This document shows, in pieces, positions 52,406 to 60,701 of a stretch of 64,000 nt of DNA. Origin of the DNA: Thalassospira profundimaris (GTDB lineage Bacteria > Pseudomonadota > Alphaproteobacteria > Rhodospirillales > Thalassospiraceae); contig NZ_JPWI01000008.1 of the NCBI RefSeq assembly GCF_003326795.1, positions 1-64,000 of the forward strand, read 5' to 3'. Positions within the stretch are counted from its first letter, which is position 1, and every line of letters starts with the position of its first letter. The notes beneath the pieces are model-generated. The model was given only the letters and a program-made list of their open reading frames with translations. It did no database searches and was not told where the DNA came from. Position numbers and translations under genes: made by a program.

Positions 52406-53761
52406 ATGAGACCAGAATATTTGTCCCAAGGTGAAGCAGCGCGATTGTTTCCAGTTTTGGCGACAACTTCGAAAGAGGGCAGAACAACCGCAGTCGTGCT
52501 AAGTTGTTTAACAAGTATTCATGAGTTCGGACAAAATTTACTGAAGTCATTAGGTGTTCGTGTTGGTCGTACCTCTACGATTGACGCCTTTACCGAGATT
52601 GTTTTTGCTGGGGATAAAACAGCGTCGAAAGATCGCCCGGATGGCCTGTTAATAGTGCAGACTGGAAAACGCGAATGGCGGGCGCTCGTTGAAACCAAGG
52701 TCGGTTCAAACCTGCTGGATGATGACCAAGTAGAAAGATATCGCAACCTTGCTAAATTGCATGGGGTCGATTGCGTAATTACGATTTCCAATCAGTTTAC
52801 ATCCAAGCCTGAAAATCACCCGTTGCAATCTGTTCGCAAAAGTCGGTCTCGTATTCCAGTCTATCATTGGTCCTGGATGTTCATTCTTACGACGGCAGAC
52901 TTGTTGATAAGCAACGATGAGGTTTCTGACCCAGATCAGCTTTATCTACTCAATGAATTAAAGCGTTTTTTAACCCACGAAAGTACGGGGATAAAAGGTT
53001 TTGACCGGATGCCGCAAGAATGGACAGAGCTGAACAAGCTTGTCTCTGCATCTGAAGGGATACCAGCTAAGTCCGAATCAGCCCAAGTTGTTCTTGAAGC
53101 TTGGCATCAGGAAACCCGCGATCTTTCCCTTATTTTGAGTCGGCAGACCCAGACACTGGTTCGTGAGAAGCTCCCAAGAAAGCACATGGATGATCCGAAC
53201 CTGCGTATGAAAGAAGAGTTTGCCTGTCTGCGGGAAACAAAACGTTTAGGTACAACGCTCATCATTCCTGATGCCGCTTCTCCTGTAGAGGTTTATGCCA
53301 ATTTGATGACGCGCTCCATATCAGTGGAGATGTTCCTCAGGGCGCCGGAGGATAAGAAATCAACCAAAGCCCGCGTCAACTGGCTTCTGAGACAACTGAA
53401 ATCTGTCGAAACGCCGGATATCCACATTCGTTTGATGTGGCCTGGTAGCAGTGAGGCTACGCTCTATCCACTCGAAGAGCTTCGGGAAGATGCCACGATT
53501 GCGGAAACCGGGAAAGAAGGTATGCAAGTGCTTGGTTTCCACGTTTTACTGTCGCGCAGAATTGGTGCGAAGTTTACGCAGCAAACCAATTTCATCTCAT
53601 CCTTGGAAGAAATTGTTCCAGAGTTTTACAAAGACATTGGGCAAAACCTTGTCGCGTGGCGGAAGGCTGCGCCCAAAATCAAATCTAAACGAGACGGGGC
53701 GTTGGATGTCAGTGTTGATGCTCTGGAGGAAGAAGCCGAGGAAATGGCGTTGGAAGGCTGA
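52406..53761 (+). CDS. Putative PD-(D/E)XK-type nuclease, lone gene between direct repeats
   Basis: The 451-residue product has a PD-(D/E)XK-like core in its first quarter: Glu64 in TEIVFAG, Asp79 in DRPDGLLIV, Glu96 and Lys98 in RALVETKVG, and Gln108 in QVERY, the spacing expected of a restriction-type nuclease fold. The rest is helical and has no motif I recognise, with an acidic C-terminus. The ATG (52406) follows GGGGGAGA; an in-frame TTG lies 27 bases upstream. The gene is AT-richer than its neighbours and sits alone between two perfect 41-bp direct repeats, which suggests acquisition. A defence or DNA-processing role is inferred only. Confidence 0.6.
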   Translation: MRPEYLSQGEAARLFPVLATTSKEGRTTAVVLSCLTSIHEFGQNLLKSLGVRVGRTSTIDAFTEIVFAGDKTASKDRPDGLLIVQTGKREWRALVETKVGSNLLDDDQVERYRNLAKLHGVDCVITISNQFTSKPENHPLQSVRKSRSRIPVYHWSWMFILTTADLLISNDEVSDPDQLYLLNELKRFLTHESTGIKGFDRMPQEWTELNKLVSASEGIPAKSESAQVVLEAWHQETRDLSLILSRQTQTLVREKLPRKHMDDPNLRMKEEFACLRETKRLGTTLIIPDAASPVEVYANLMTRSISVEMFLRAPEDKKSTKARVNWLLRQLKSVETPDIHIRLMWPGSSEATLYPLEELREDATIAETGKEGMQVLGFHVLLSRRIGAKFTQQTNFISSLEEIVPEFYKDIGQNLVAWRKAAPKIKSKRDGALDVSVDALEEEAEEMALEG

Positions 53762-53767
53762 GGCGCG

Positions 53768-53808
53768 AAAGTATGAATAATGAAAGGGCCCCCGTTCGGG
53801 GCCCTTTT
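53768..53808 (+). repeat. 41-bp direct repeat copy 2, containing a terminator
   Basis: An exact copy of 52252-52292, located 7 bases after the nuclease-like gene's stop codon. Here the stem AAAGGGCCCC/GGGGCCCTTT with TTTTGTTTT serves as terminator of that gene. Repeat-to-repeat distance is 1516 bases. Confidence 0.92.
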
Positions 53809-53849
53809 GTTTTGTGTGATGAATGTGCCGATGTCAGGTTTGCCAGACT

Positions 53850-54746
53850 TCAGAATACCACTTTGCGCGGAGTGCGCGGGCGGATGATCTGCCAGCCAAG
53901 ATTCATGCCCGCCGCTGCAATCAGAATGGCAATTGCGCCGATGATCTGGCCCATATCCGGGCGATAGCCAAAGGCAATCAGATCGACAATGATCGCGACC
54001 ACCGGATAGATGAAGCTGAGTGATCCTTGCAAATGGGTTGGCAGTTTCTGAACCGCCCCATACATCAGCACATACATGATCCCGGTATGAACCACCCCGA
54101 CCGTGATCAGTGATCCCCAGCTAAGCGCGCTGTCTGGCAGATTTTCAAGATCGGCAAACGGGACAAGCATCAGGATGCCGACACAGACCTGAATAAGGGC
54201 GATCAGATGCGGCGGCGTGCCTTTGAGCTTTTTGGTGATGATGGCTGCCGTTGCCCAGAAAAATGCCGCACCAAGCGCCATCAGAATGCCCCCGGCATAG
54301 TCCGATCCGCCAAGACCACCCTGGGGTTTTCCGGCAATGATCAAAAGCAGTCCGGCAAAGGCGATGCCGAGCCAGATGAATTTGTTGGCAGTCAGTTTCT
54401 CGCCAAAGAAGGCTGCACCAAACAGCACCAGCATGAAGGGCTGGGTGTTGTAAACCGCAGTCGATACCGAGATCGAGGCCATCGGATAGGACTGAAACAG
54501 CATGTACCAGTTCGTCACAATGGCAACACCGCCAAGTGCTGCCCAGCCCAGCATGCGCAGGTTCAAAAGCCCGCGCAAAAGACCCATCACCGTGCAAATC
54601 ACCAGAAGGGATGCCGCGCCAAACACGCAGCGCCAGAAAACCACATCCATTGCCGGGCGGTCAGACATCACCACAAACCAGCCAATGGTCCCCAGAATTG
54701 TCATGGCAGCCGTCATTTCGATGGTGCCGCGTACTTGTTCTTTCAT
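53850..54746 (-). CDS. EamA/DMT-family transporter
   Basis: A 298-residue protein with ten hydrophobic segments in two EamA repeats (TAAMTILGTIGWFVVMSDRP at the start; the second repeat from about residue 150). The C-terminus ends in RPRTPRKVVF. It is divergent from the Lrp/AsnC-type regulator at 54890, a common arrangement for amino-acid exporters controlled by an Lrp-type sensor, so amino-acid export is a reasonable guess. Confidence 0.88.
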   Translation of the reverse strand: MKEQVRGTIEMTAAMTILGTIGWFVVMSDRPAMDVVFWRCVFGAASLLVICTVMGLLRGLLNLRMLGWAALGGVAIVTNWYMLFQSYPMASISVSTAVYNTQPFMLVLFGAAFFGEKLTANKFIWLGIAFAGLLLIIAGKPQGGLGGSDYAGGILMALGAAFFWATAAIITKKLKGTPPHLIALIQVCVGILMLVPFADLENLPDSALSWGSLITVGVVHTGIMYVLMYGAVQKLPTHLQGSLSFIYPVVAIIVDLIAFGYRPDMGQIIGAIAILIAAAGMNLGWQIIRPRTPRKVVF

Positions 54747-54889
54747 CGGAAAGCTCCGTTCAGGAATTCATTTGATGGCATTACTTTCCGCTTTTTGCGA
54801 CCGGTTTTATATGGCTTGTGAAAGGTAAAATTGCCATGTAGCCTTTTTAATGAAAGCACGGTTACGATTTTTACGGGATTTATAAAGTC

Positions 54890-55330
54890 ATGGATGAAAT
54901 CGATCAGAAGATTCTTAAAATCCTGATGCGCGATGCCCGAATCTCGCAAAAGGAACTGGCGGCCAAGGTCGGCCTGTCTGCACCCGGTGTGGCCGAGCGG
55001 GTCCGTCGGCTCGAAGAGCGCGGGGTCATTCGCGGCTTTACGATTGATGTCGATCCCGAGGCACTGGGCTATCCGCTTCAGGCCATCGTGCGTATCCGGC
55101 CACTTCCGGGGAAGTTACATATCGTACAGCAGCTGATTTCCGAAATTCCCGAGTTTGGCGAATGCGACAAGGTAACGGGCGATGATTGCTTTGTCGCACG
55201 GCTTTATATCCGGTCGATGAAGGAGCTGGACGGTTTGCTTGATCAGATTGTCGACAAGGCCGAAACCAATACCGCCATTGTCAAATCCAAGCCGGTAGAA
55301 CGGCGCATGCCGCCCCTGTCACCCAGATAG
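54890..55330 (+). CDS. Lrp/AsnC-family transcriptional regulator
   Basis: The 146-residue product has an N-terminal HTH (MDEIDQKILKILMRDARISQ, then KVGLSAPGVAERVRRLEERG) and a C-terminal RAM/ACT-like ligand domain (GECDKVTGDDCFVARLYIRS). Such regulators sense amino acids. It lies 143 bases from the divergent EamA gene, its probable target. Its 3' end overlaps the convergent LysR gene by 12 bases. Confidence 0.93.
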   Translation: MDEIDQKILKILMRDARISQKELAAKVGLSAPGVAERVRRLEERGVIRGFTIDVDPEALGYPLQAIVRIRPLPGKLHIVQQLISEIPEFGECDKVTGDDCFVARLYIRSMKELDGLLDQIVDKAETNTAIVKSKPVERRMPPLSPR

Positions 55331-56242
55331 CAACGCATCCTTGTCAGGCGGATTGCGCAGTGCAAAGGCCGCCAGTTCGTCGATAAACACCCGTTGGCGC
55401 ATCGGCATGAAATCGGTTTCATGCCAGACCGCATAGAAATCGCGCATTTCCGTATCCCAGTCGGAAAGGATCGGGACCAGAGTGCCTGCGGCAAGATCAT
55501 CGGCAATGATGTTATGGGCAAACAGTCCAAGCCCGTGGCCTTTGCGGACCATTTTGATGGCCATTTCCATTTCATCGACATTGAACCGGCCTGTCGCGGG
55601 AACGCTTTCTTCGGTCCCGGTCTTGCGATCATAAAATCGCCAGGTCAGAAGCGGGCGGGAGATGATCATGTCGTGATTGGCAAGATCGGCCGGTGATGTC
55701 GGGTATCCCTTGCGTGCCAGATAGGACGGTCCGGCGCAGGGGACAAGCCAAGTGCCTGCCAGCCTGCGCATCATCAGGGACGGGCGGGTTTGTTTGCCGA
55801 CCCGGATGGCGATATCAAACGGAAAGTCTTCTTCGGGCAGAATGGCGTTGGACAGGGTCAGATGCAGCTCAATCCGCGGATAGCGCGTCATAAAATCCGA
55901 AAAGAAATCGGGCAGCCAATAGTTGGCAAGATTGACCGGAAGCGCCAGACGCAGAAGTCCGGCGCATTGGCTTTGGCGCTGATCGATCTCGTCCAGCTGC
56001 AGGGCAAGTTCGGACATGATCGGCTTGATGCGGTTATAATATTCCCGTCCTGCCTCGGTCAGGGAAAAGATTCCGCCACCCCGATCAAGCAATTTGCAGC
56101 CAAGGGCAGCTTCAAGCTTTTGCAAGCGCCGACTAAGGGTCGCAACCGGAATGCGCATCTGGGTTGATCCGCGGCGCAAGCTGCCCGCATCTACCAGATT
56201 TGCGAAAATCGCGAGATCATCAAGATTTTGCAGGTGTTCCAT
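55319..56242 (-). CDS. LysR-family transcriptional regulator
   Basis: The 307-residue product has the LysR winged HTH (LVDAGSLRRGSTQMRIPVAT, then LSRRLQKLEAALGCKLLDRG) and the co-inducer-binding domain from about 90 (LRLALPVNLANYWLPDFFSD). It is divergent from the DUF2798 gene 95 bases away, a possible target. The ligand is unknown. Confidence 0.93.
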   Translation of the reverse strand: MEHLQNLDDLAIFANLVDAGSLRRGSTQMRIPVATLSRRLQKLEAALGCKLLDRGGGIFSLTEAGREYYNRIKPIMSELALQLDEIDQRQSQCAGLLRLALPVNLANYWLPDFFSDFMTRYPRIELHLTLSNAILPEEDFPFDIAIRVGKQTRPSLMMRRLAGTWLVPCAGPSYLARKGYPTSPADLANHDMIISRPLLTWRFYDRKTGTEESVPATGRFNVDEMEMAIKMVRKGHGLGLFAHNIIADDLAAGTLVPILSDWDTEMRDFYAVWHETDFMPMRQRVFIDELAAFALRNPPDKDALLSG

Positions 56243-56337
56243 TTATGGGAATTTATCTTCCAGTATTATCGTCTTTTCTCAAAAACAAGAATAGGGGATG
56301 TTTGACCCAGACGACAGCCCCAATATGAGGATCCGAT

Positions 56338-56568
56338 ATGTTCCCCCCGCAGATGCAGCGCTTTGTGTTTTCCTTCTTCATGTCGCTTTGGCTGTGTTTC
56401 CTGATGACCGGCATTGTCACCCTGATCAATACCGGCATTGATGCCGGATACCCGTCCCGTTGGGCGCGTGCCTTTATCGTTGCATGGCCGATCGGTTTTA
56501 CGCTGGTGATGATCAGTGCGGGCACCGTCAACAGGATTACATCGCGCCTTGTTCGGCAGATTGCCTGA
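56338..56568 (+). CDS. DUF2798 small membrane protein
   Basis: A 76-residue product with two membrane helices: RFVFSFFMSLWLCFLMTGIV and FIVAWPIGFTLVMISAGTVN, separated by the NTGIDAGYPSRWARA loop, the DUF2798 pattern. The role is unknown. It is divergent from the LysR gene and ends before a terminator. Confidence 0.88.
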   Translation: MFPPQMQRFVFSFFMSLWLCFLMTGIVTLINTGIDAGYPSRWARAFIVAWPIGFTLVMISAGTVNRITSRLVRQIA

Positions 56569-56609
56569 AACACAACAGACCCCCGACGCGCCACCAAAGA
56601 CGCGCTTGA

Positions 56610-56640
56610 AAGCTCGGCAGTTCTGATTGCCGGGCTTTTT
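56610..56640 (+). terminator. Rho-independent terminator after DUF2798 gene
   Basis: AAGCTCGGCA and TGCCGGGCTT form a stem with one G-T pair, followed by a T-run. Confidence 0.75.
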
Positions 56641-56796
56641 CTATGTTTTCCTGTTCTTCGTAATTTCAGTGTTCTGTCGACCTGTCATGCGGGCGTGAAA
56701 CCCACCCATGCAAAAACGGTGATTGTTTAAATCAAGAAATTGAACCAAATTCGATTTTACGTCAAAAATGATCCATTGGCAGAGGGCCGCATTGGC

Positions 56797-57507
56797 ATGG
56801 TTGCGCAAAACCGCATGGAAAAACGCCGGCAACGCGAAGAAATGATCCTTGATGCTGCAGGGGAGCTGATTGCAGAAGTCGGCTTTTTCGAGCTCAAGAT
56901 GTCCGATCTTGCGCGGGCCTGTGATATCTCGGTCGGCACCCTTTATGGCCATTTTGCCAGCAAGGAGGATTTGCTGATCGGGCTTGCCGTTATGGCCGGT
57001 GCCAAACGGGCCGACAAGTTCGATATCGCACGCAATCACGATGGCAGTGCAATTGAAAAATACATCATCGCCAATTTGCTTGATCTGAGCTTTTCCATCG
57101 ATAATCCGCAATTGTTCGAGGCCGAATATCTTGCCCTTGCGCCGTCGGTCTGGAAGCGTGCCACACCGGCCCGACATCAGGCGCAGCTTGATCAGATCAA
57201 TGCCATTACCACCATGTTTCAGACCTTCCTGACCGAGGGTGAGGACGAGCTTGGCATTGCATCGGACATGACCAGTCGTAGCCGCAACCTTAACCTTGGA
57301 AGTTGGGGGCTTGGTTACGGGATCAATGTGCTGGTTCTGTCTGAAATTACCGACCGGCATTACGGTCAGGAGCTGCGCAAGAACGCGCTGGGTATCCTGT
57401 GTGACGGTCTTGCCGATCTGATGATCGGGGCAGGCTGGCAGGTGGATGATGCCCGCGAAAAGGTCCGCGCTCTTGCTGTCACCTATGCCAGTGCCAGCGC
57501 CCTTTGA
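56797..57507 (+). CDS. TetR-family transcriptional regulator
   Basis: The product from the ATG at 56797 is 236 residues. The TetR HTH is RREEMILDAAGELIAEVGFF-like (QREEMILDAAGELIAEVGFF) with LARACDISVGTLYGHFASKE, followed by a helical ligand domain with no readable specificity. The frame is open to a TTG at 56740, which adds residues without features. The MFS gene 65 bases downstream on the same strand is the likely target. Confidence 0.9.
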   Translation: MVAQNRMEKRRQREEMILDAAGELIAEVGFFELKMSDLARACDISVGTLYGHFASKEDLLIGLAVMAGAKRADKFDIARNHDGSAIEKYIIANLLDLSFSIDNPQLFEAEYLALAPSVWKRATPARHQAQLDQINAITTMFQTFLTEGEDELGIASDMTSRSRNLNLGSWGLGYGINVLVLSEITDRHYGQELRKNALGILCDGLADLMIGAGWQVDDAREKVRALAVTYASASAL

Positions 57508-57572
57508 TGATGACTTGAATAGCCCGTTTACCCCTTTTACGACGCCACCAATAGCGCCCCACGGAGTTCCCC

Positions 57573-58832
57573 ATGTCGCAGGAAAACAAGGCAATGTCGG
57601 CAGTCTTTCTGACTGTGCTGTTTGGCTTTGCCGGTTTCAGTTTGCCCTATCCGGTGTTCGGTCCGATGTTCCTGAAACCCGAACTTGGTTTTCTTGATCC
57701 CTCGGTACCCGAACAATATCGCACCATCCTGCTTGGTGTTGCGATGGCGCTTTATCCCATCGGGCAATTTATTGGCGCCCCCTGGCTTGGCCGACTTTCA
57801 GACAGGGTCGGGCGCAAACCGGTTTTGGTGGCATCCCTTCTGGGAGCGGCGAGTGGTTATGTTGTGGTTGCGGTCGGCGTGGCGAATGCCAATTTGCCGA
57901 TGGTTCTGATTGGCCGTTTTGTGTCGGGTCTGTGCGAGGGCAATATGGCAATCGCACAGTCGATTGCATCGGATATCAGCAAACCTGAAAACAAGGTGCG
58001 CAATTTCGGCCTGATCACGGTTGCGATCAATGTCGGCTGGATCATCGGACCCCTGATGGGGGGCTTTTTCTCGGACCCGTCCATTCATCCGTCCTTTAAC
58101 GTGTCCTGGCCGTTCTTCTTTGCCGCAGGCATGTACGGGTTTAACCTTCTGGTTGTCGCGGTTGTTCTGCATATTCCCGAATATGCGCGCCGTCGCGGGC
58201 GGACCAAGGATGATCAGATCGTTGCCGGGCGTTCGGTATGGGCGACGCTGCGTGATCCGGTATTGCTGCCGGGCTATGCGGTGTCCTTTGCCAGCTATTT
58301 TGCGATCTATCTGTTCTTCTGCTTCTTTGGCGTCTATCTGGTCCAGACCCATGACGTCACCAGCAGCTTCCTTGGCATGTGTTCGGCAATCATTTCGATC
58401 CCGCTTATTCTGGCCGGATTGACGGTGGAACGCGCGCAGCGTCCGCTCGGGCTTCGCGGGGTTGCGACCCTTGGGCATCTGTTGCTGGCCATCGGCCTGA
58501 TTACTTTTGTTTTGCCGGATGGTCTGGTCTGGGTGTTTGTGCCGATGTGCATTGCCGCCTTCGGGATCGCATGGTGCGAAGTCACCACCAGCCTGTTCAT
58601 TTCAAACGGGGCCGGGGCCCATGAACAGGGGCAGGCATTGGGTATTTACAGATCCGTCCATGTTCTGGCCGAGGCTGCAGCCGTTCTGACCGGCGGTGTA
58701 TTGGCGGGGCTCAATAACACGTCGCCCTTCATGGTCGGCGGGGTGGCGGCCATGATTTGTGTGATCGGTATTCTGGGCTGGGTAAAGTCGCGCGCACTGA
58801 CACCCGCACCCGCGGAAGTCGCCGCCGAATAA
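57573..58832 (+). CDS. MFS transporter (TetA/multidrug type)
   Basis: The 419-residue protein has about twelve hydrophobic helices and the MFS motif in loop 2-3, WLGRLSDRVGRKPVLVAS (about residues 71-88), with GRFVSGLCEGNMAIAQSIAS in helix 4-5. This is the plan of the TetA/Bmr-type drug exporters. It follows a TetR regulator, the classic pairing for efflux. The substrate is not readable. Confidence 0.9.
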   Translation: MSQENKAMSAVFLTVLFGFAGFSLPYPVFGPMFLKPELGFLDPSVPEQYRTILLGVAMALYPIGQFIGAPWLGRLSDRVGRKPVLVASLLGAASGYVVVAVGVANANLPMVLIGRFVSGLCEGNMAIAQSIASDISKPENKVRNFGLITVAINVGWIIGPLMGGFFSDPSIHPSFNVSWPFFFAAGMYGFNLLVVAVVLHIPEYARRRGRTKDDQIVAGRSVWATLRDPVLLPGYAVSFASYFAIYLFFCFFGVYLVQTHDVTSSFLGMCSAIISIPLILAGLTVERAQRPLGLRGVATLGHLLLAIGLITFVLPDGLVWVFVPMCIAAFGIAWCEVTTSLFISNGAGAHEQGQALGIYRSVHVLAEAAAVLTGGVLAGLNNTSPFMVGGVAAMICVIGILGWVKSRALTPAPAEVAAE

Positions 58833-58861
58833 TCCGGGTCTGATGATCATGGAAAATCATG

Positions 58862-58891
58862 AAACGCCCGCATCGTTTGCGGGCGTTTTTT
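58862..58891. terminator. Terminator between the MFS and TPR genes
   Basis: AACGCCCGCA-TCGTT-TGCGGGCGTT followed by Ts; 10-bp perfect stem between convergent genes. Confidence 0.9.
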
Positions 58892-58894
58892 GTT

Positions 58895-59746
58895 TCAGAT
58901 ATCTGTGAGATCGTAAGGGGCAAGGGCGGCGCGTGCCATCAGCGCACTGGCGGCATCAGTTCCCTTGCGTTTGTCATCGGGCATTTTTGCCAGATCATCG
59001 GCAAGGCTGCGGGTGATATCGAGTTCATCAAGATCAGAGCATACCTCCATCACGCGCGCCCAGATCGCATCATGATCCATCCCGCCCATGACGGTCAGGG
59101 CAATGGCCCGGTTCAGGGTGGCTTCGATATGGTCGGGATCCTGCGACAGGATTTGCTCGAAAGCTTCAAAGGCAGCGATCAGATGGCCTTCGCGCAGATT
59201 GATCACGCCCAGATCATTCGATGCGGCAAGCGACGAAGGATCAATCCGAAGCAACTGTTCAACCGCTCGCCGTTCGCCTTCAATATCGTCATTGGCGCGA
59301 TAACAGGCTGCCATCAGGCGATGGATGGTTTGCGAACCCGGACGGTGATGGGCGGCGGTCTGAAGTGATGACAGGGCCGTTTCGCTGCGATCAAGTTCCA
59401 GCAAAGCCTGCGCACGCAGCGTCAGCAGCGCAGCATCGGTCGGTTTGGTTCGCAGAACAATATCGACATGATTGAGCGCGCTGCGCGCATCGCCATTTTG
59501 CAACAGGGCGCGTGCAATGTGATAGAGGCAGTCGGCATTGTCCCCATCAGATTGCAGCACCGTGCGATATTCGCCAAGAGCTTCGGTAATCGAACCTTTT
59601 TCGTGAAGGGCGCGGGCCAGACCAAAGCGGGCCTCAAGATTATCCATATCTTCGCCAAGGGCCTGACGCAGCATATTGATGGCGGCATCAAACTGTCGCC
59701 TTTTCAGTGCTGCAAGCCCCATATCTGCAAAGGACATTGCATTCAT
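58895..59746 (-). CDS. Tetratricopeptide-repeat protein
   Basis: The 283-residue product is built of TPR units, for example LEARFGLARALHEKGSITEA near residues 34-53 and ADCLYHIARALLQNGDARSA near 72-90, continuing to about 230. It has no signal peptide, so it is probably cytoplasmic and acts as a binding scaffold. It has similarity in plan to FlbA- or Flp-type TPR proteins, but no specific family can be named. Context gives no clue. Confidence 0.85.
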   Translation of the reverse strand: MNAMSFADMGLAALKRRQFDAAINMLRQALGEDMDNLEARFGLARALHEKGSITEALGEYRTVLQSDGDNADCLYHIARALLQNGDARSALNHVDIVLRTKPTDAALLTLRAQALLELDRSETALSSLQTAAHHRPGSQTIHRLMAACYRANDDIEGERRAVEQLLRIDPSSLAASNDLGVINLREGHLIAAFEAFEQILSQDPDHIEATLNRAIALTVMGGMDHDAIWARVMEVCSDLDELDITRSLADDLAKMPDDKRKGTDAASALMARAALAPYDLTDI

Positions 59747-59915
59747 AACCGGTTTCCCAATCCATTCCTGATCCGTTGCCCGGATCTTTAGATTTATCGA
59801 TCAACGATAGGATTATAAGGTCCGGGACGGGCATTGCCAGCCCTATGTCACCAGCCTTATGTCATAAGTGGTGATTGATTGCGGGCGATGCTTTGGAAAT
59901 GTCGCGAAACCGCGA

Positions 59916-60635
59916 TCATCGGTTCACAAATGCACGATGGATTTCTGTTTTCGTGGCCTGTGCCCAATCCACAACAAGATCAAAATTGGACTGTCGCGTC
60001 AGATCTGAATAGGGACCGTCATAACGGGTATCGTTTGACGGCGCGTATCCGGGCAGCATTTCGGTTGGTGGCAGGCGGAAGTCAAAGCCGTAGGAAACCG
60101 AAAGGAATTGATGGTCGCGGGCGATCTGAAATGTCGCAAAAAACATCGTGTCGGGATGCACTATTTTGCGATCGGCAAGATAGCTTGATGCTTGTTTGAA
60201 GTGTGGTGGTGTCAGATTGTCAAACCGGCTGACCAGTTCTTCAAGGACAAGGCAACCGGTTTCCGATGGGGAGGATGGCGCTATTTCCCTGAAGAACAGG
60301 GCATCGGAGTTTCGCGCACACCATTTTTCAGTGCCGGGATGGTAATCCGCGCCGTCATTGAGCGAAACTGTCAGAAAGATCAGGCCATCAAGGGTGTGGT
60401 CCTGCCCGATCCGGGCAAGAACAGCTTTGCCAAGGGGGTATGGGCCATCAGCGTCAAAGGTTTTGACACCGGCAAGTGTCCAGTTCCCCTTTGGCAACAT
60501 GACCTGACCGTGTGGCGTTTCAATTTGCTGAACCATCACTGTCCCGATGGGGGGATTGTCCTTAAACAGGCTTTCGGCAAAGGCCGAAAATGACATCAAG
60601 AGACCCGTTAAAAACACCAGCAACAGTTTGATCAT
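59916..60635 (-). CDS. Secreted protein of unknown function
   Basis: The 239-residue product from the ATG at 60633-60635 has a signal peptide (MIKLLLVFLTGLLMSFSAFA) and a mature part with no motif I recognise. It has few cysteines and mixed beta/alpha pattern, and ends VDWAQATKTEIHRAFVNR. A frame to 60689 adds residues before the signal peptide. It lies 66 bases after the ALDH gene, on the same strand, and may share its transcript. Confidence 0.75.
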   Translation of the reverse strand: MIKLLLVFLTGLLMSFSAFAESLFKDNPPIGTVMVQQIETPHGQVMLPKGNWTLAGVKTFDADGPYPLGKAVLARIGQDHTLDGLIFLTVSLNDGADYHPGTEKWCARNSDALFFREIAPSSPSETGCLVLEELVSRFDNLTPPHFKQASSYLADRKIVHPDTMFFATFQIARDHQFLSVSYGFDFRLPPTEMLPGYAPSNDTRYDGPYSDLTRQSNFDLVVDWAQATKTEIHRAFVNR

Positions 60636-60701
60636 CGGTTTCCCCGCAATGGTCGTGCCGGGGGCATTGATATGCCGCCCGGCACGCATGCATGAATTCG
60701 C

